Shown here: one piece after another, positions 7,914 through 16,949 of the stretch
How the letters are laid out: every line of letters begins with the position of its first letter
How positions within the stretch are numbered: the first letter of the stretch is position 1
NCBI GenBank assembly: GCA_964467165.1
Contig: CAYXOL010000026.1
Span: 5,833 to 69,832 of the forward strand
Length of the DNA stretch: 64,000 nt
Source of the DNA: Clostridium_AD sp964467165
Lineage (GTDB): Bacteria > Bacillota > Clostridia > Clostridiales > Clostridiaceae
Reading direction: 5' to 3'
Translations under genes and position numbers: made by a program
The notes under the pieces: model-generated
Told to the model about the DNA's origin: nothing
The model's database searches: none
The model's input: the letters and a program-made list of their open reading frames with translations, nothing else

Positions 7914-8996
7914 CTATAGGCTAGAACTTGTCACTTTTGCCACTTGCCACGTGGGTGGCACTTTAATATTTTCTGCAAAAGATTTAGCTAGCTCATGAAT
8001 TTGAGGAACATTAAAAATATCACCAGGGTCATTAGCAATGGCCATTATAGAAAAATATGGTGGCAAACTAAAGCCCTTATTTACATTTAAGGCCCCAATT
8101 AATTGTTTGCTAATAGAATCACTTCCAGAACTACCGGACACCACCACTGCAAAAATATTCTTATCGTAAAAATCTATTTTTCGATATAGCACTGTAAGTC
8201 TGTTTATTACAGCTGTCAGATTTGAAGCTATTGCATCATTATAGTTAGGGCATAGCCATATTATGGCATCAGATTTCTCGATGGAGGGAAGTACATCATC
8301 CACCATTACTCCACCATAAAAACATTTGTTTTGTGCGCCGTAATGAGTGCATAATTTATAGGAGCAGCCATTACAGTCTAAAACCTCTCCATTTTCTATT
8401 TGCAGTTCTTGAATATCATATTGCGAAAGATGAGCGGAGGTCAAATGCCATAAATCCAATGTATTAGAAGTCTTATGAGGACTTGAGTATAATACTAATA
8501 TTTTAGGATTATTTATTGTAATGGGGTTATATTCTAATAATCTGTTTCGAAGTCTAGAGCACATAGTCAAACAAATTTCTTCAAGGGGCAAATTCAAAAG
8601 CTTTTGCCAAGTGAGAAAATTTCTTAGGGAACAAGTGGCTTCTACTACACTATGACCTATGAAACGGCAACCTAAGTTGTTTGCAAGATAAATAATATCT
8701 TGGCTTGTACGTTTAGTGCCATGTTCTGTACAACTATGAATTAGCACTGCAGCGGTAGAGCCTAAAAGACAATCGTTACCTTTTTCATATAATTTTGAGA
8801 AGAATTCAAGCATTGGAACATCGCAACTAATATCAGTGATTTCAGAAACAAAGAATATTTTTTTGTTTTGAAGGTTAGGAATATTGTTAGAATCCTTAAC
8901 TAAAGTACAATTGCAGTAATCAGTAACTTTTGATATCATTTCTGAAAGCATCACAGAGATATTTTTGCTTGGCACAATTACAAATACGTCCTTCAT
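7914..8996 (-). CDS. flavodoxin-like NADPH-dependent FMN reductase family protein with extra N-terminal domain
   Basis: The 360-residue protein has an N-terminal part of about 165 residues that I do not recognise. This is followed by a flavodoxin-type domain: KILVLYSSPHKTSNT (FMN phosphate loop), DCNGCSYKLC and IIWLCPNYNDAIASNL. The pattern fits the multimeric flavodoxin / FMN reductase family with a CxGC cysteine motif. It is the last gene of a three-gene minus-strand operon (31 bp after the dehydrogenase-like gene). The last 15 or so codons run through the 24-bp repeat, which encodes VPPTWQVAKV, so the C-terminus looks rewritten by repeat insertion. The reaction is unknown. Confidence 0.65.
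   Translation of the reverse strand: MKDVFVIVPSKNISVMLSEMISKVTDYCNCTLVKDSNNIPNLQNKKIFFVSEITDISCDVPMLEFFSKLYEKGNDCLLGSTAAVLIHSCTEHGTKRTSQDIIYLANNLGCRFIGHSVVEATCSLRNFLTWQKLLNLPLEEICLTMCSRLRNRLLEYNPITINNPKILVLYSSPHKTSNTLDLWHLTSAHLSQYDIQELQIENGEVLDCNGCSYKLCTHYGAQNKCFYGGVMVDDVLPSIEKSDAIIWLCPNYNDAIASNLTAVINRLTVLYRKIDFYDKNIFAVVVSGSSGSDSISKQLIGALNVNKGFSLPPYFSIMAIANDPGDIFNVPQIHELAKSFAENIKVPPTWQVAKVTSSSL
7938..7961. repeat. half copy of the 24-bp repeat inside a gene
   Basis: The 24 bases are identical to the right arm of the palindrome at 4774-4797; no left arm is present. The copy lies inside the 3' end of the flavodoxin-like gene and is translated there. Confidence 0.9.
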
Positions 8997-9027
8997 AAAA
9001 ACTCCTTTCTACATTATTTTTACCTAA

Positions 9028-10272
9028 TCAAATAAATTCGCTAAGAAGCTTATAGGTTGAATTTAGTTTGCGTAGCAGTACTTCATTTAGGTCCAAGGTT
9101 TCAAGTTGAACACCAGAAGGCAGAAGTCTATTTCTACAACCCATAAAAGTACCACCAATAAAGGTAGCGCTATAGTGCCACTTTGAATTAATAGTGGAAA
9201 GTATTGACAGTGTACCAGAAGAAAGTGCAGGAGCAATATAGGGTTTAAAGCCTGTTGACCTAACTTCTAAGTTAGCAGTCTTTGTGCTATGGGTTAATGC
9301 ATCTGAAAGTACCTCATTGTAGTTTACGATGCTATCTGCTATTATAAGACCATCTCCATGGGGACCAAAGGCTCTACCCTCATTTATGTAATGCTTTGTA
9401 GAATCTTGCTTAGAGGCATAATAGCAGGCCCTTGCGTTCATAACTCCAAGACCATAGCCCCTAATTTGTTCTGGGGCAAGTCCCTTAAAGTCCATATTAC
9501 CATCGCTGCCTTTATTACTTTCAATAAAGGCACTTTTGCAAAGTAAATCCACTGGATCTGATACCACAGCAAATATACCCTTAAAGTTTTTCTCTCTTGC
9601 AACAGTAGCGTAGTGGGAAACAATCTTAGAATTACCTTCAAACTGAACTAATCGAACATCTGTAGACTCACGTCCCACTTCTGGTACTCCAACAGATACG
9701 CAAAATACAAACATATCACAGTCAAATACATCCTCTTCTTTTAAGGAAATTATTTTTATAGAAGACTCCTCCATATCTGGTGAAAGAATTTGACTAAGCT
9801 CATACTTGTATCGTTCATTGCGGTTTATATCCCTATCATAAAGTCCTAAACTTTGAATCTTATCTACTCCTAAAAGTTTTAGACCTGTAAGTAAAGTACC
9901 ACCTACATCACCCAGTCCTACCACGTTTATTCTCCATTTATTAGGCTCCTTATAGGTTAATACCTGTTCCCAATTAGGGTACATAGTATTTAAAGCAGTA
10001 ACCCTATTGCTGCAAATAGCATTTTTTAGCCACTGAGGCAGGTTAATAGTCGATACTTTTGGATTTACAAGTAAATTTAGATTTTCTTTCTCTAAAAAGA
10101 GAAAATTTTCATGGGAAACAGAGAAACTCCGGCGTGACACCTCCGGACTTAGCTTACTTAGGGCATATATCATGCCCCTATATTTTTCTGCTTCACTCTC
10201 AGACATAATATCTATATCAGGATAGTTTTCCTGGGATATCAATAGTTTTTCATGATGGATATAGTAAAACAT
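9028..10272 (-). CDS. divergent lactate/malate-dehydrogenase-like NAD-binding protein
   Basis: The 414 residues begin with about 110 residues of unknown type. Then comes an LDH/MDH-like fold: RINVVGLGDVGG (Rossmann loop, 114-125), FVFCVSVGVPEVG (near 188), AVVSDPVDLL (near 235, like the NPVD motif), GYGLGVMNARACYY (near 272) and FGPHGDG (302-308, like GEHGDS). The LDSAR catalytic aspartate position appears to be Met, while the arginine and the active His are kept, so a different reaction or substrate is likely. It is the middle gene of the operon, 35 bp after the 1620-residue protein. RBS GAGGTG. Confidence 0.6.
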   Translation of the reverse strand: MFYYIHHEKLLISQENYPDIDIMSESEAEKYRGMIYALSKLSPEVSRRSFSVSHENFLFLEKENLNLLVNPKVSTINLPQWLKNAICSNRVTALNTMYPNWEQVLTYKEPNKWRINVVGLGDVGGTLLTGLKLLGVDKIQSLGLYDRDINRNERYKYELSQILSPDMEESSIKIISLKEEDVFDCDMFVFCVSVGVPEVGRESTDVRLVQFEGNSKIVSHYATVAREKNFKGIFAVVSDPVDLLCKSAFIESNKGSDGNMDFKGLAPEQIRGYGLGVMNARACYYASKQDSTKHYINEGRAFGPHGDGLIIADSIVNYNEVLSDALTHSTKTANLEVRSTGFKPYIAPALSSGTLSILSTINSKWHYSATFIGGTFMGCRNRLLPSGVQLETLDLNEVLLRKLNSTYKLLSEFI

Positions 10273-10307
10273 TTTAAAACACCTCTTTTTATTTATTCTT
10301 AGGTTTA

Positions 10308-13300
10308 TTACAATATATTATCTAGCCTACGTAATTGTTGCAAATCATTTTCTAGGTAGTGGGAGGGTGATATATTTAAATCATATTGCAAATCACGTCC
10401 AATATCAGGACAACGTGGAATAGTAAACACTTCACCCAACGACGCTAAAGTTAAATTACGAGTGTATAAAATATGGTATTCATTTTCTAAAACTTTTAAA
10501 AGTTCTATAGAATTTTCAATACAGACCCTAGATAATTCATATAGTGTCTTTGGTGGAGCATTTTTTATAAATACTGGATAAGTATAAGGGAGTATTAAAT
10601 TAATGGAAGGAAGCAAGTTTCGTTTTGGATAAGTGCCCCTCCAAAGCGCGTCACCTCCTATAAAAGGGTATAGTGTATTCTCATTAAACCAAACCTTAAG
10701 CTTGGGTATAAAGTAAACACTATCCACATCACGATGCTGCATATCCATTAAATCCTTTCCACGTCCAGAAAGGATACCAGCAATGATCTTAGTGACATTT
10801 ACCGACTCCTTTTTTAAGAGAGGGTCTAAAGCTTTCATCCTATAGCCTTTATGAAGTATATTATCCACCAGTATTACGGGCCTATTAAAGGACTTTATCA
10901 TTTTAATTTGATGCTCAAGGTTTAAGTAATAAGGGAATTCTGCAATATGGAACGTCTTAATATCGGGCCTAAAAAATTTTTCTGTATGCAGTGATTTAGT
11001 AACAGTATTGGGAACTATATATCTGTCTAAAATGTCACCATAAGGTACACACATAGCGTCCCCTGTTTGTTTATTGTGACTTATTTTAATTGGAACGCTA
11101 TTTTCACTGCAAACTTTTTTTATCATTTGTTGATGAAGCACATCACTATCAAAGGATAGTACCAGTTCTCCAGGATACAAATTAGAAATAGCTTGTTGTA
11201 ACCTTTTTCTTGTACTGCAGATAATTTGCTTTACCCTGGGACTACTTCTAAAAGGCTCTTTTAGAATATTTTCCAAATCTAAGTTTAATACACTAGGATT
11301 ATTCATATCTACCACAAGGGCTATTAGGCTAGGGTCAGTAGTTTCAACTCTTTTAAAACCATGCAAATATAGAAGTTCTATTAAGGATGGTGCATATAAT
11401 TCTTGAAGGATTGGTTTGAAAATTGCATATTCATAATCTTTAGACAGTGCATATGCTAAAGATTCTGTAATAAGTATTTGCTCTAATATTTTATTTTTTT
11501 CTTTGCTTTTTTCCTTATTATTTATATAAACTAGGTCAATAAGAATAATTCTGCCAGAGGAATTCTCACGAACATATCTTGATAATTTATCATCATACAA
11601 TTCACTGTATAAAATATTGGAACGAATCCAGTGCATTGATGCAAAACCTAAAATTTCATGATTTTGGATATCTTTAATTAGTACAAGTTTTGGTGCGATT
11701 TTTTTTGAAAGATCAGTTAATATTTGGAACACAAGTTCTTTATCATTACAGGCATTAGAAAGTTTTTTGATGAAAGATTCGGTAAATTCTTCAGCAAATT
11801 CAATATCTATATGAGGGTATGCAAGGGAAAGTTTATCTTGTGGTTCCCTTTGATAAAAACCATTTTCATAAATATACTGCTGGACTAATGGATCAATCAA
11901 ACTTGAAATATCACGATTATCGTCAATATAATTTCTTATTTGGCTAGAACTTATGCTGGCATAACTAGAAGGAAGATTTATTAATTTGATTTCTCCAAGG
12001 ATTTTTTTCTTAGCCTCATCTAATTGTTTGTTTTTTCCACGCTCAAAAATTATATGTGGGAAATTGTGTATAGAGAACTTAGTTACAGACTTTTTATAGC
12101 AAGAAGCATTTATTATAACATCACTACCAGCAACAAAATAAACCTGAGATTCACTAAAGTTATCCTTTAACTGTTTTAAATCCGCTGGATTAGAAATATT
12201 TGTTGGGAAGTTTTCTGGGTAAATAAAAATGTTTAATTCATCGGCAATGGACATGCTAAGTAAATTTTTACGAAGCAAGTTTGGTAGAGTTTTCTTTGAC
12301 CAAGAAAACTCATCCACAGATAAATAAACTTCGAAACCCATATTTCTTATTGATTTTGCAATATTCTTATGACTAAGTGAAAAGGGGTCAAAGGTGCCTG
12401 GGAAAAAGGCTGTCTTTGAAGGAATAGGTATATCAATTTCACCTATAAAAAAGTTAAAATCTGATATAAATCTATATATGTGATTTAGGGCTGCAGCATT
12501 TGTAAGAAAAAGTAATTGCTGCGTGTTATCCTCTGTAATCAGTGTAAGAATTTTTTTTGAAGCTAACTTAAATATAATAATTTTCTCCTCAAGGGATAGG
12601 AGTTTAGAGCCAAAAACATCTTTCCCAAAAGTAATTATGGCAGATTCCTTAACCTTTGTTTTGTAATCAGCTAGGCCATTTAAAAGGATACCAAGTATAT
12701 TTAATAATCGATTGTCATAGTCCTCTGATTTTTCAATAAATCTATTGCTATACTTAGGATAGTTAGCCAGGCACACACCAAGGGTCTTAAGAAAAAGAGG
12801 CTTTACATTTTCATTAGATATTTTTATTTTAATTTTCAAATCGTCAATAATTTCATTTAACTCTACAGGTTGCAGCCAGAGAAGTATTTCACCAAGGTAT
12901 GGTGGAATATACTCTGTAAACCGATGACCTTCTATTTCAAGTGCACGAAGAAGTTCTACTGAAATTTCATTTCGCTCAGCCAGAGTAAGTATTGGCATAA
13001 GCTTAAGAATGGCAATACCCGCCCTACTTCGAACGCTTTCAACAGCGCTTACTTTAAGTAAGTTACAAAAATGAATAGCTGTGTGAAGACCTGTGGAAGG
13101 CGCTTTATTTATAGTATAATTTAACAGTAAATCAATTTGGTTTTTCTTTTTTATCCAATTAGTTGCTGTTTTTAAATTACTTAAAAATATATCAGGTATC
13201 TTTGAGTAATCCTCTTCACAAAATTTTTGAAAAATAGGAATGGAAGTTTTTAAATTAAGTAATGTGAAGATCCTAAGTTTAAGTAAATTTTCTGCAGGGA

Positions 13301-15170
13301 TTTTACTTTTAGTATAATAACTTGAAAATTGACCTATTAAATTATCTTTTAAATAGTTTGATTTTGGAAGTTTAATTATTAAAAGATTTATAACCTCTAA
13401 GGCAGAAAGTCTTAAAATACTGCTTCTCTTATTTGTCATTAAAATTACATATTTAAACAATATAGACAAGTTGTCATGGTAGGGGTCCATGGGAACATAT
13501 TTTGTTGTTTCCAATAAAAACAGTTGAGTTTCTGTGTTTGTAGAGCGAGATACTTCATAATATTTAAGAAGAATATTTCTATAGGGTATAAGCATGCTTT
13601 TTCTGCAATTTTCAAATAAAGACTTAACCATAATTTTAGTGCTATATCCCATCCAAGTTCTATGAGTTGGAATCATTTTGTGACTTGGATATAGTAATAA
13701 ATTCAAATATTCTACAAATAAATCTGAACTTGAAATAGTAGGATCTTCTATATTTACATTTTTGGGAATTTCCTTATTATAATCCTCGTCAAAAATAGCT
13801 ATAAGCACACCGATAAGCTGAGCGCAAAGGCGTCTTATATCATCTTCAGAATGAGTTAAATTGTCATAGAGAAATTTCATGGTTTGTAGCTTTTGTTTTT
13901 GAGTTAAATAAGTAGAATATTCCTCAAAAACCATTATATATTGCCTTAAATTTTTCCAATGTTTTTCACTTCGAGCTTGTTCTAATATTTCATCTAAAGA
14001 AAGTTCATCACGTAGTGTATGCATTAGGTTAATATTATGGTTTATAGAAAGAAATTTAAGGTTTTGAACTATATCATTTCCTTGCATTAGAGAATAAATT
14101 GGAGCTTTATAAGTTCCTAGATTCTCATTGTTTTCTAGATTTGTGTTAATGCCAATACTAATCAAATAATCTTCAAAATCTTTAAGCTTTGCATATACCC
14201 TTCTATATCTTTTTTCTTTTTTATCATCTACATTTTCTAATTTGTCCAGTATAACCTTAAAGGATTTGTCTAAGGAAAATATGTTCATGGTAGGACCCTT
14301 ACTTGTTTCCAGATTTTTAACTCTAAAGTCAGAATAAATTAATATAAGTGATTCCAGAGATAGATTTTCAAGCTCTAAGTCCCAGGTAGAATGATTTATT
14401 GCAATATTTCTAATGTAATTTATTCCATATTTTTTAAACCATTGATCTGTATAATAGTAATGTAAATGAGGAACTCTTTTGAGATCTTCACCAAAGCAAC
14501 CATATTTCCCAACATCATGCCCCGCAGCGGCTCCTGATACTCTTCCTAAATCTATTTTTACATTTTTCACCTTTAGTTGCCTTGCAAGATGCAGTGCCAA
14601 ATAATGGACTCCACAAATATGATCAAGGGTATTATATTTAAAAACCTCGCCATTTAGTTTCATCATTTCATATATGTAATCTTTCTTGAAACCTTTAGTA
14701 AATTTTATATATTCATCCTGAATTTCTAAATCATCTATTTCGTTTTGTAGTAAAAAATTCATGGCATATTTATTTTGCCAAGTGTTATCCTCATAACTTT
14801 TTTGCATATTGCAGACAATTCTAAGAACAGATAAATATAATTCGGAGGCAGTTTGTAGATTATTATCAAGAGGTATAGCTACTGCATCTGGAAAGGATTT
14901 ATATAATGTGAAATTATACAAGTACTTAAGCATATCCTTGGGTAATGGACCATTGCATAGCTCACTCATAACATTCTCACAAATCAAAAGAGTACGTAGA
15001 CATGTGAAATCTCTGCATTCTATCATAACCTTTAGATTTTCTAAATAGCAGGAGCTACCTAAAAATTTTTCAATAAGGGTTTTTGATATATTATGGTTTT
15101 TTAAATATTTTGTACTTAATAATTTTCTTGATATTTTTTGATTAATATCTTTAAAATCTATAGACTGCAT
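10308..15170 (-). CDS. 1620-residue multidomain protein: HD, helical repeats, nucleotidyltransferase, GNAT-like, PRTase-like
   Basis: Visible parts in order: an HD domain with complete metal ligands (DH at 183-184, GHD at 217-219, SD at 280-281); about 500 residues of Leu-rich helices resembling HEAT-type repeats; a NadD/cytidylyltransferase-like domain from about 915 (FFPGTFDPFSLSHKNIA, FVAGSDVI, SISSSQIRNYI); a region like a GNAT acetyltransferase (about 1120-1270); and a C-terminal region with a PRPP-loop-like VILVDNILHKGYR near 1430. The usual HxGH of nucleotidyltransferases reads SLSH, so one His is lost. The mixture suggests a nucleotide or cofactor metabolising or repair machine. It is the first gene of a three-gene operon. 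Function unknown; domain calls are by motif only. Confidence 0.6.
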   Translation of the reverse strand: MQSIDFKDINQKISRKLLSTKYLKNHNISKTLIEKFLGSSCYLENLKVMIECRDFTCLRTLLICENVMSELCNGPLPKDMLKYLYNFTLYKSFPDAVAIPLDNNLQTASELYLSVLRIVCNMQKSYEDNTWQNKYAMNFLLQNEIDDLEIQDEYIKFTKGFKKDYIYEMMKLNGEVFKYNTLDHICGVHYLALHLARQLKVKNVKIDLGRVSGAAAGHDVGKYGCFGEDLKRVPHLHYYYTDQWFKKYGINYIRNIAINHSTWDLELENLSLESLILIYSDFRVKNLETSKGPTMNIFSLDKSFKVILDKLENVDDKKEKRYRRVYAKLKDFEDYLISIGINTNLENNENLGTYKAPIYSLMQGNDIVQNLKFLSINHNINLMHTLRDELSLDEILEQARSEKHWKNLRQYIMVFEEYSTYLTQKQKLQTMKFLYDNLTHSEDDIRRLCAQLIGVLIAIFDEDYNKEIPKNVNIEDPTISSSDLFVEYLNLLLYPSHKMIPTHRTWMGYSTKIMVKSLFENCRKSMLIPYRNILLKYYEVSRSTNTETQLFLLETTKYVPMDPYHDNLSILFKYVILMTNKRSSILRLSALEVINLLIIKLPKSNYLKDNLIGQFSSYYTKSKIPAENLLKLRIFTLLNLKTSIPIFQKFCEEDYSKIPDIFLSNLKTATNWIKKKNQIDLLLNYTINKAPSTGLHTAIHFCNLLKVSAVESVRSRAGIAILKLMPILTLAERNEISVELLRALEIEGHRFTEYIPPYLGEILLWLQPVELNEIIDDLKIKIKISNENVKPLFLKTLGVCLANYPKYSNRFIEKSEDYDNRLLNILGILLNGLADYKTKVKESAIITFGKDVFGSKLLSLEEKIIIFKLASKKILTLITEDNTQQLLFLTNAAALNHIYRFISDFNFFIGEIDIPIPSKTAFFPGTFDPFSLSHKNIAKSIRNMGFEVYLSVDEFSWSKKTLPNLLRKNLLSMSIADELNIFIYPENFPTNISNPADLKQLKDNFSESQVYFVAGSDVIINASCYKKSVTKFSIHNFPHIIFERGKNKQLDEAKKKILGEIKLINLPSSYASISSSQIRNYIDDNRDISSLIDPLVQQYIYENGFYQREPQDKLSLAYPHIDIEFAEEFTESFIKKLSNACNDKELVFQILTDLSKKIAPKLVLIKDIQNHEILGFASMHWIRSNILYSELYDDKLSRYVRENSSGRIILIDLVYINNKEKSKEKNKILEQILITESLAYALSKDYEYAIFKPILQELYAPSLIELLYLHGFKRVETTDPSLIALVVDMNNPSVLNLDLENILKEPFRSSPRVKQIICSTRKRLQQAISNLYPGELVLSFDSDVLHQQMIKKVCSENSVPIKISHNKQTGDAMCVPYGDILDRYIVPNTVTKSLHTEKFFRPDIKTFHIAEFPYYLNLEHQIKMIKSFNRPVILVDNILHKGYRMKALDPLLKKESVNVTKIIAGILSGRGKDLMDMQHRDVDSVYFIPKLKVWFNENTLYPFIGGDALWRGTYPKRNLLPSINLILPYTYPVFIKNAPPKTLYELSRVCIENSIELLKVLENEYHILYTRNLTLASLGEVFTIPRCPDIGRDLQYDLNISPSHYLENDLQQLRRLDNIL

Positions 15171-15354
15171 ACATTACCCTCTCCTTCTTATGGAAGATAA
15201 CTAGAAATTCAAAATTGTTAGTTACCTTGTAGTTAGCTGAAGTAAATAACAATTCATGGATTGTTATTTACATTTTTCTCTTTGTGAATTATCTATAATC
15301 AAAATTATATACTTATAATGTGATTATTTATAGAGGATAATGCAATAATACTAC

Positions 15355-15393
15355 AAAAAAAAGAAATACCTTATTCAGGTATAAGGTATTTGC
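15355..15393 (-). terminator. terminator overlapping the end of the lipoprotein gene
   Basis: AAATACCTTA / TAAGGTATTT with a short loop that contains the stop codon, followed on the minus strand by a T-rich run. Confidence 0.75.
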
Positions 15394-15856
15394 AGAGTCC
15401 ATAAAGATTATAGGCTTTATACATTTTACTTGTGTCAATGTAATCCATACTGTATCCTCCATCCCAGGGATATATGGAAATGAGATTTTCATTATATATA
15501 TTTACAATATATTTATTTTTACTAAAGGTTAAAAATATTTTATATATTGGTTTATTTGGAATGTTAGATGGTTTTTTTATGAAATTATCCTTATTTAATG
15601 AATCAAAAAAATGTGTAAAAGTAGATAAATCCTCCGCAGAAAAATCCTTCTTTTTATAAAAATTCATATACAGAGTGTAAAGATCAGTGGGCTTTTCTAG
15701 GGACAAATCCTTCATCAATAAGTTGGTGTAATAATAATTGGTTGGTTTAGTCTTTGTAAAAATATTTTTATTAAATTTATAGTTACAGCCATATAGGTTT
15801 AAAGAGAAAAGAATACATAGTACAAATAGAATATATTTCTTTAAATTGACAATCAA
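15371..15856 (-). CDS. small predicted lipoprotein of unknown function
   Basis: From a TTG start at 15856 (AAGGATG 9 nt upstream) the 161-residue product begins with a short basic stretch, a hydrophobic segment (YILFVLCILFSLNL) and the lipobox LYGC, so it should be lipid-anchored outside the membrane. The rest is Lys/Tyr/Phe-rich with no motif that I recognise. A longer frame extends to 16000 but lacks a ribosome site and would overlap the divergent gene. It is monocistronic with its own terminator. Confidence 0.65.
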   Translation of the reverse strand: MIVNLKKYILFVLCILFSLNLYGCNYKFNKNIFTKTKPTNYYYTNLLMKDLSLEKPTDLYTLYMNFYKKKDFSAEDLSTFTHFFDSLNKDNFIKKPSNIPNKPIYKIFLTFSKNKYIVNIYNENLISIYPWDGGYSMDYIDTSKMYKAYNLYGLCKYLIPE

Positions 15857-16010
15857 ACTATCACATCCTTTTACTGCCTTGTAAATAAAATATGATGCAC
15901 AATTATATTTTATTACATAATATGTGAATATTAAATATTTTAGGAATATTTTTTTGATTAATAGTTCAGAATAGAGAAGTACTGAAAATTTGAAATGCAA
16001 GGAGGGAGTT

Positions 16011-16949
16011 ATGAAAGTTGGTGTTCCAAAAGGCCTACTATATTATAAATATCACCCCTTTATTGGAAGGTTTTTAATTGAATTAGATGTAGAAGTAATT
16101 ACATCTCAAGATACGAATAAAGATATTTTAAATAAGGGAATTAAATACTGCGTTGACGAGGCTTGTTTGCCTATAAAGATATTTCATGGGCATATAATAG
16201 ATATAAAGGACAAATGTGATTTATTAATAATACCAAGAATTATGAGGGTTCGACCTGGGGAGTTTATATGTCCAAAGTTTTGTGGGCTTCCGGAAATGAT
16301 AGTATATAGCATACCGGATTTGCCAAAATTAATGGTAGAACCTATATATGCTAGTAGTGAGAAGGAGCTATATGCTTGGTGTAAAAAACTTGGGAAAATG
16401 ATTACCAAAGATACAAGTAAAATAAAAGCAGCATTTAACATGGCGTTAGAAGAGCAGAAAAATTTTAAATTTGGTATTAAAGATGAAGGTTTTAAAACAA
16501 CTATTGCTCTAGTTGGGCATCCATATAATATATACGACACTTTCATTAATATGAATGTAGTAAAAAAATTAAATAAAATGGGCGTGGGTGTTGTAACAGA
16601 GGAATACGTAGAAGAGGATCAAATTAAATTACAAGTAAAGAGTCTTTATAAAAGGCCATTTTGGACCTTTGCTACAAATTCCTATGGGTTCACAAGGGCT
16701 ATAGAAAAAGATAATAAAATTTCAGGAGCAATATATATATCTTCCTTTGCCTGTGGTATAGACTCTGTGGTACTTGAACTTATTAAAGAAGAAATTGAAG
16801 AACTTCCATTACTTATATTAAAAGTTGATGAACATACTGGTGAAGGAGCTCTAGACACAAGAATTGAGGCTTTTATTGATATGATAGAAAGGAAAAAAAA
16901 CAATGAAAATAACATTTCCACATTTAGGAAACACATATCTTGCTGCTAA
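16011..16949 (+). CDS. acyl-CoA dehydratase activase-related protein (DUF2229 type), first of a trio
   Basis: The 312-residue protein starts MKVGVPKGLLYYKYHP and carries conserved cysteines in CVDEACLPIK, ICPKFCGLPE and SFACGIDS. This belongs to the HgdB-like / DUF2229 family that accompanies 2-hydroxyacyl-CoA dehydratase activases. Such folds bind Fe-S clusters through scattered cysteines. ATG 16011 with AAGGAGGG upstream is clear; an upstream TTG at 15990 is not needed. The end overlaps the next gene by 47 bp, showing tight coupling. No dehydratase subunits are nearby, so the target of the system is unknown. Confidence 0.75.
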   Translation: MKVGVPKGLLYYKYHPFIGRFLIELDVEVITSQDTNKDILNKGIKYCVDEACLPIKIFHGHIIDIKDKCDLLIIPRIMRVRPGEFICPKFCGLPEMIVYSIPDLPKLMVEPIYASSEKELYAWCKKLGKMITKDTSKIKAAFNMALEEQKNFKFGIKDEGFKTTIALVGHPYNIYDTFINMNVVKKLNKMGVGVVTEEYVEEDQIKLQVKSLYKRPFWTFATNSYGFTRAIEKDNKISGAIYISSFACGIDSVVLELIKEEIEELPLLILKVDEHTGEGALDTRIEAFIDMIERKKNNENNISTFRKHISCC

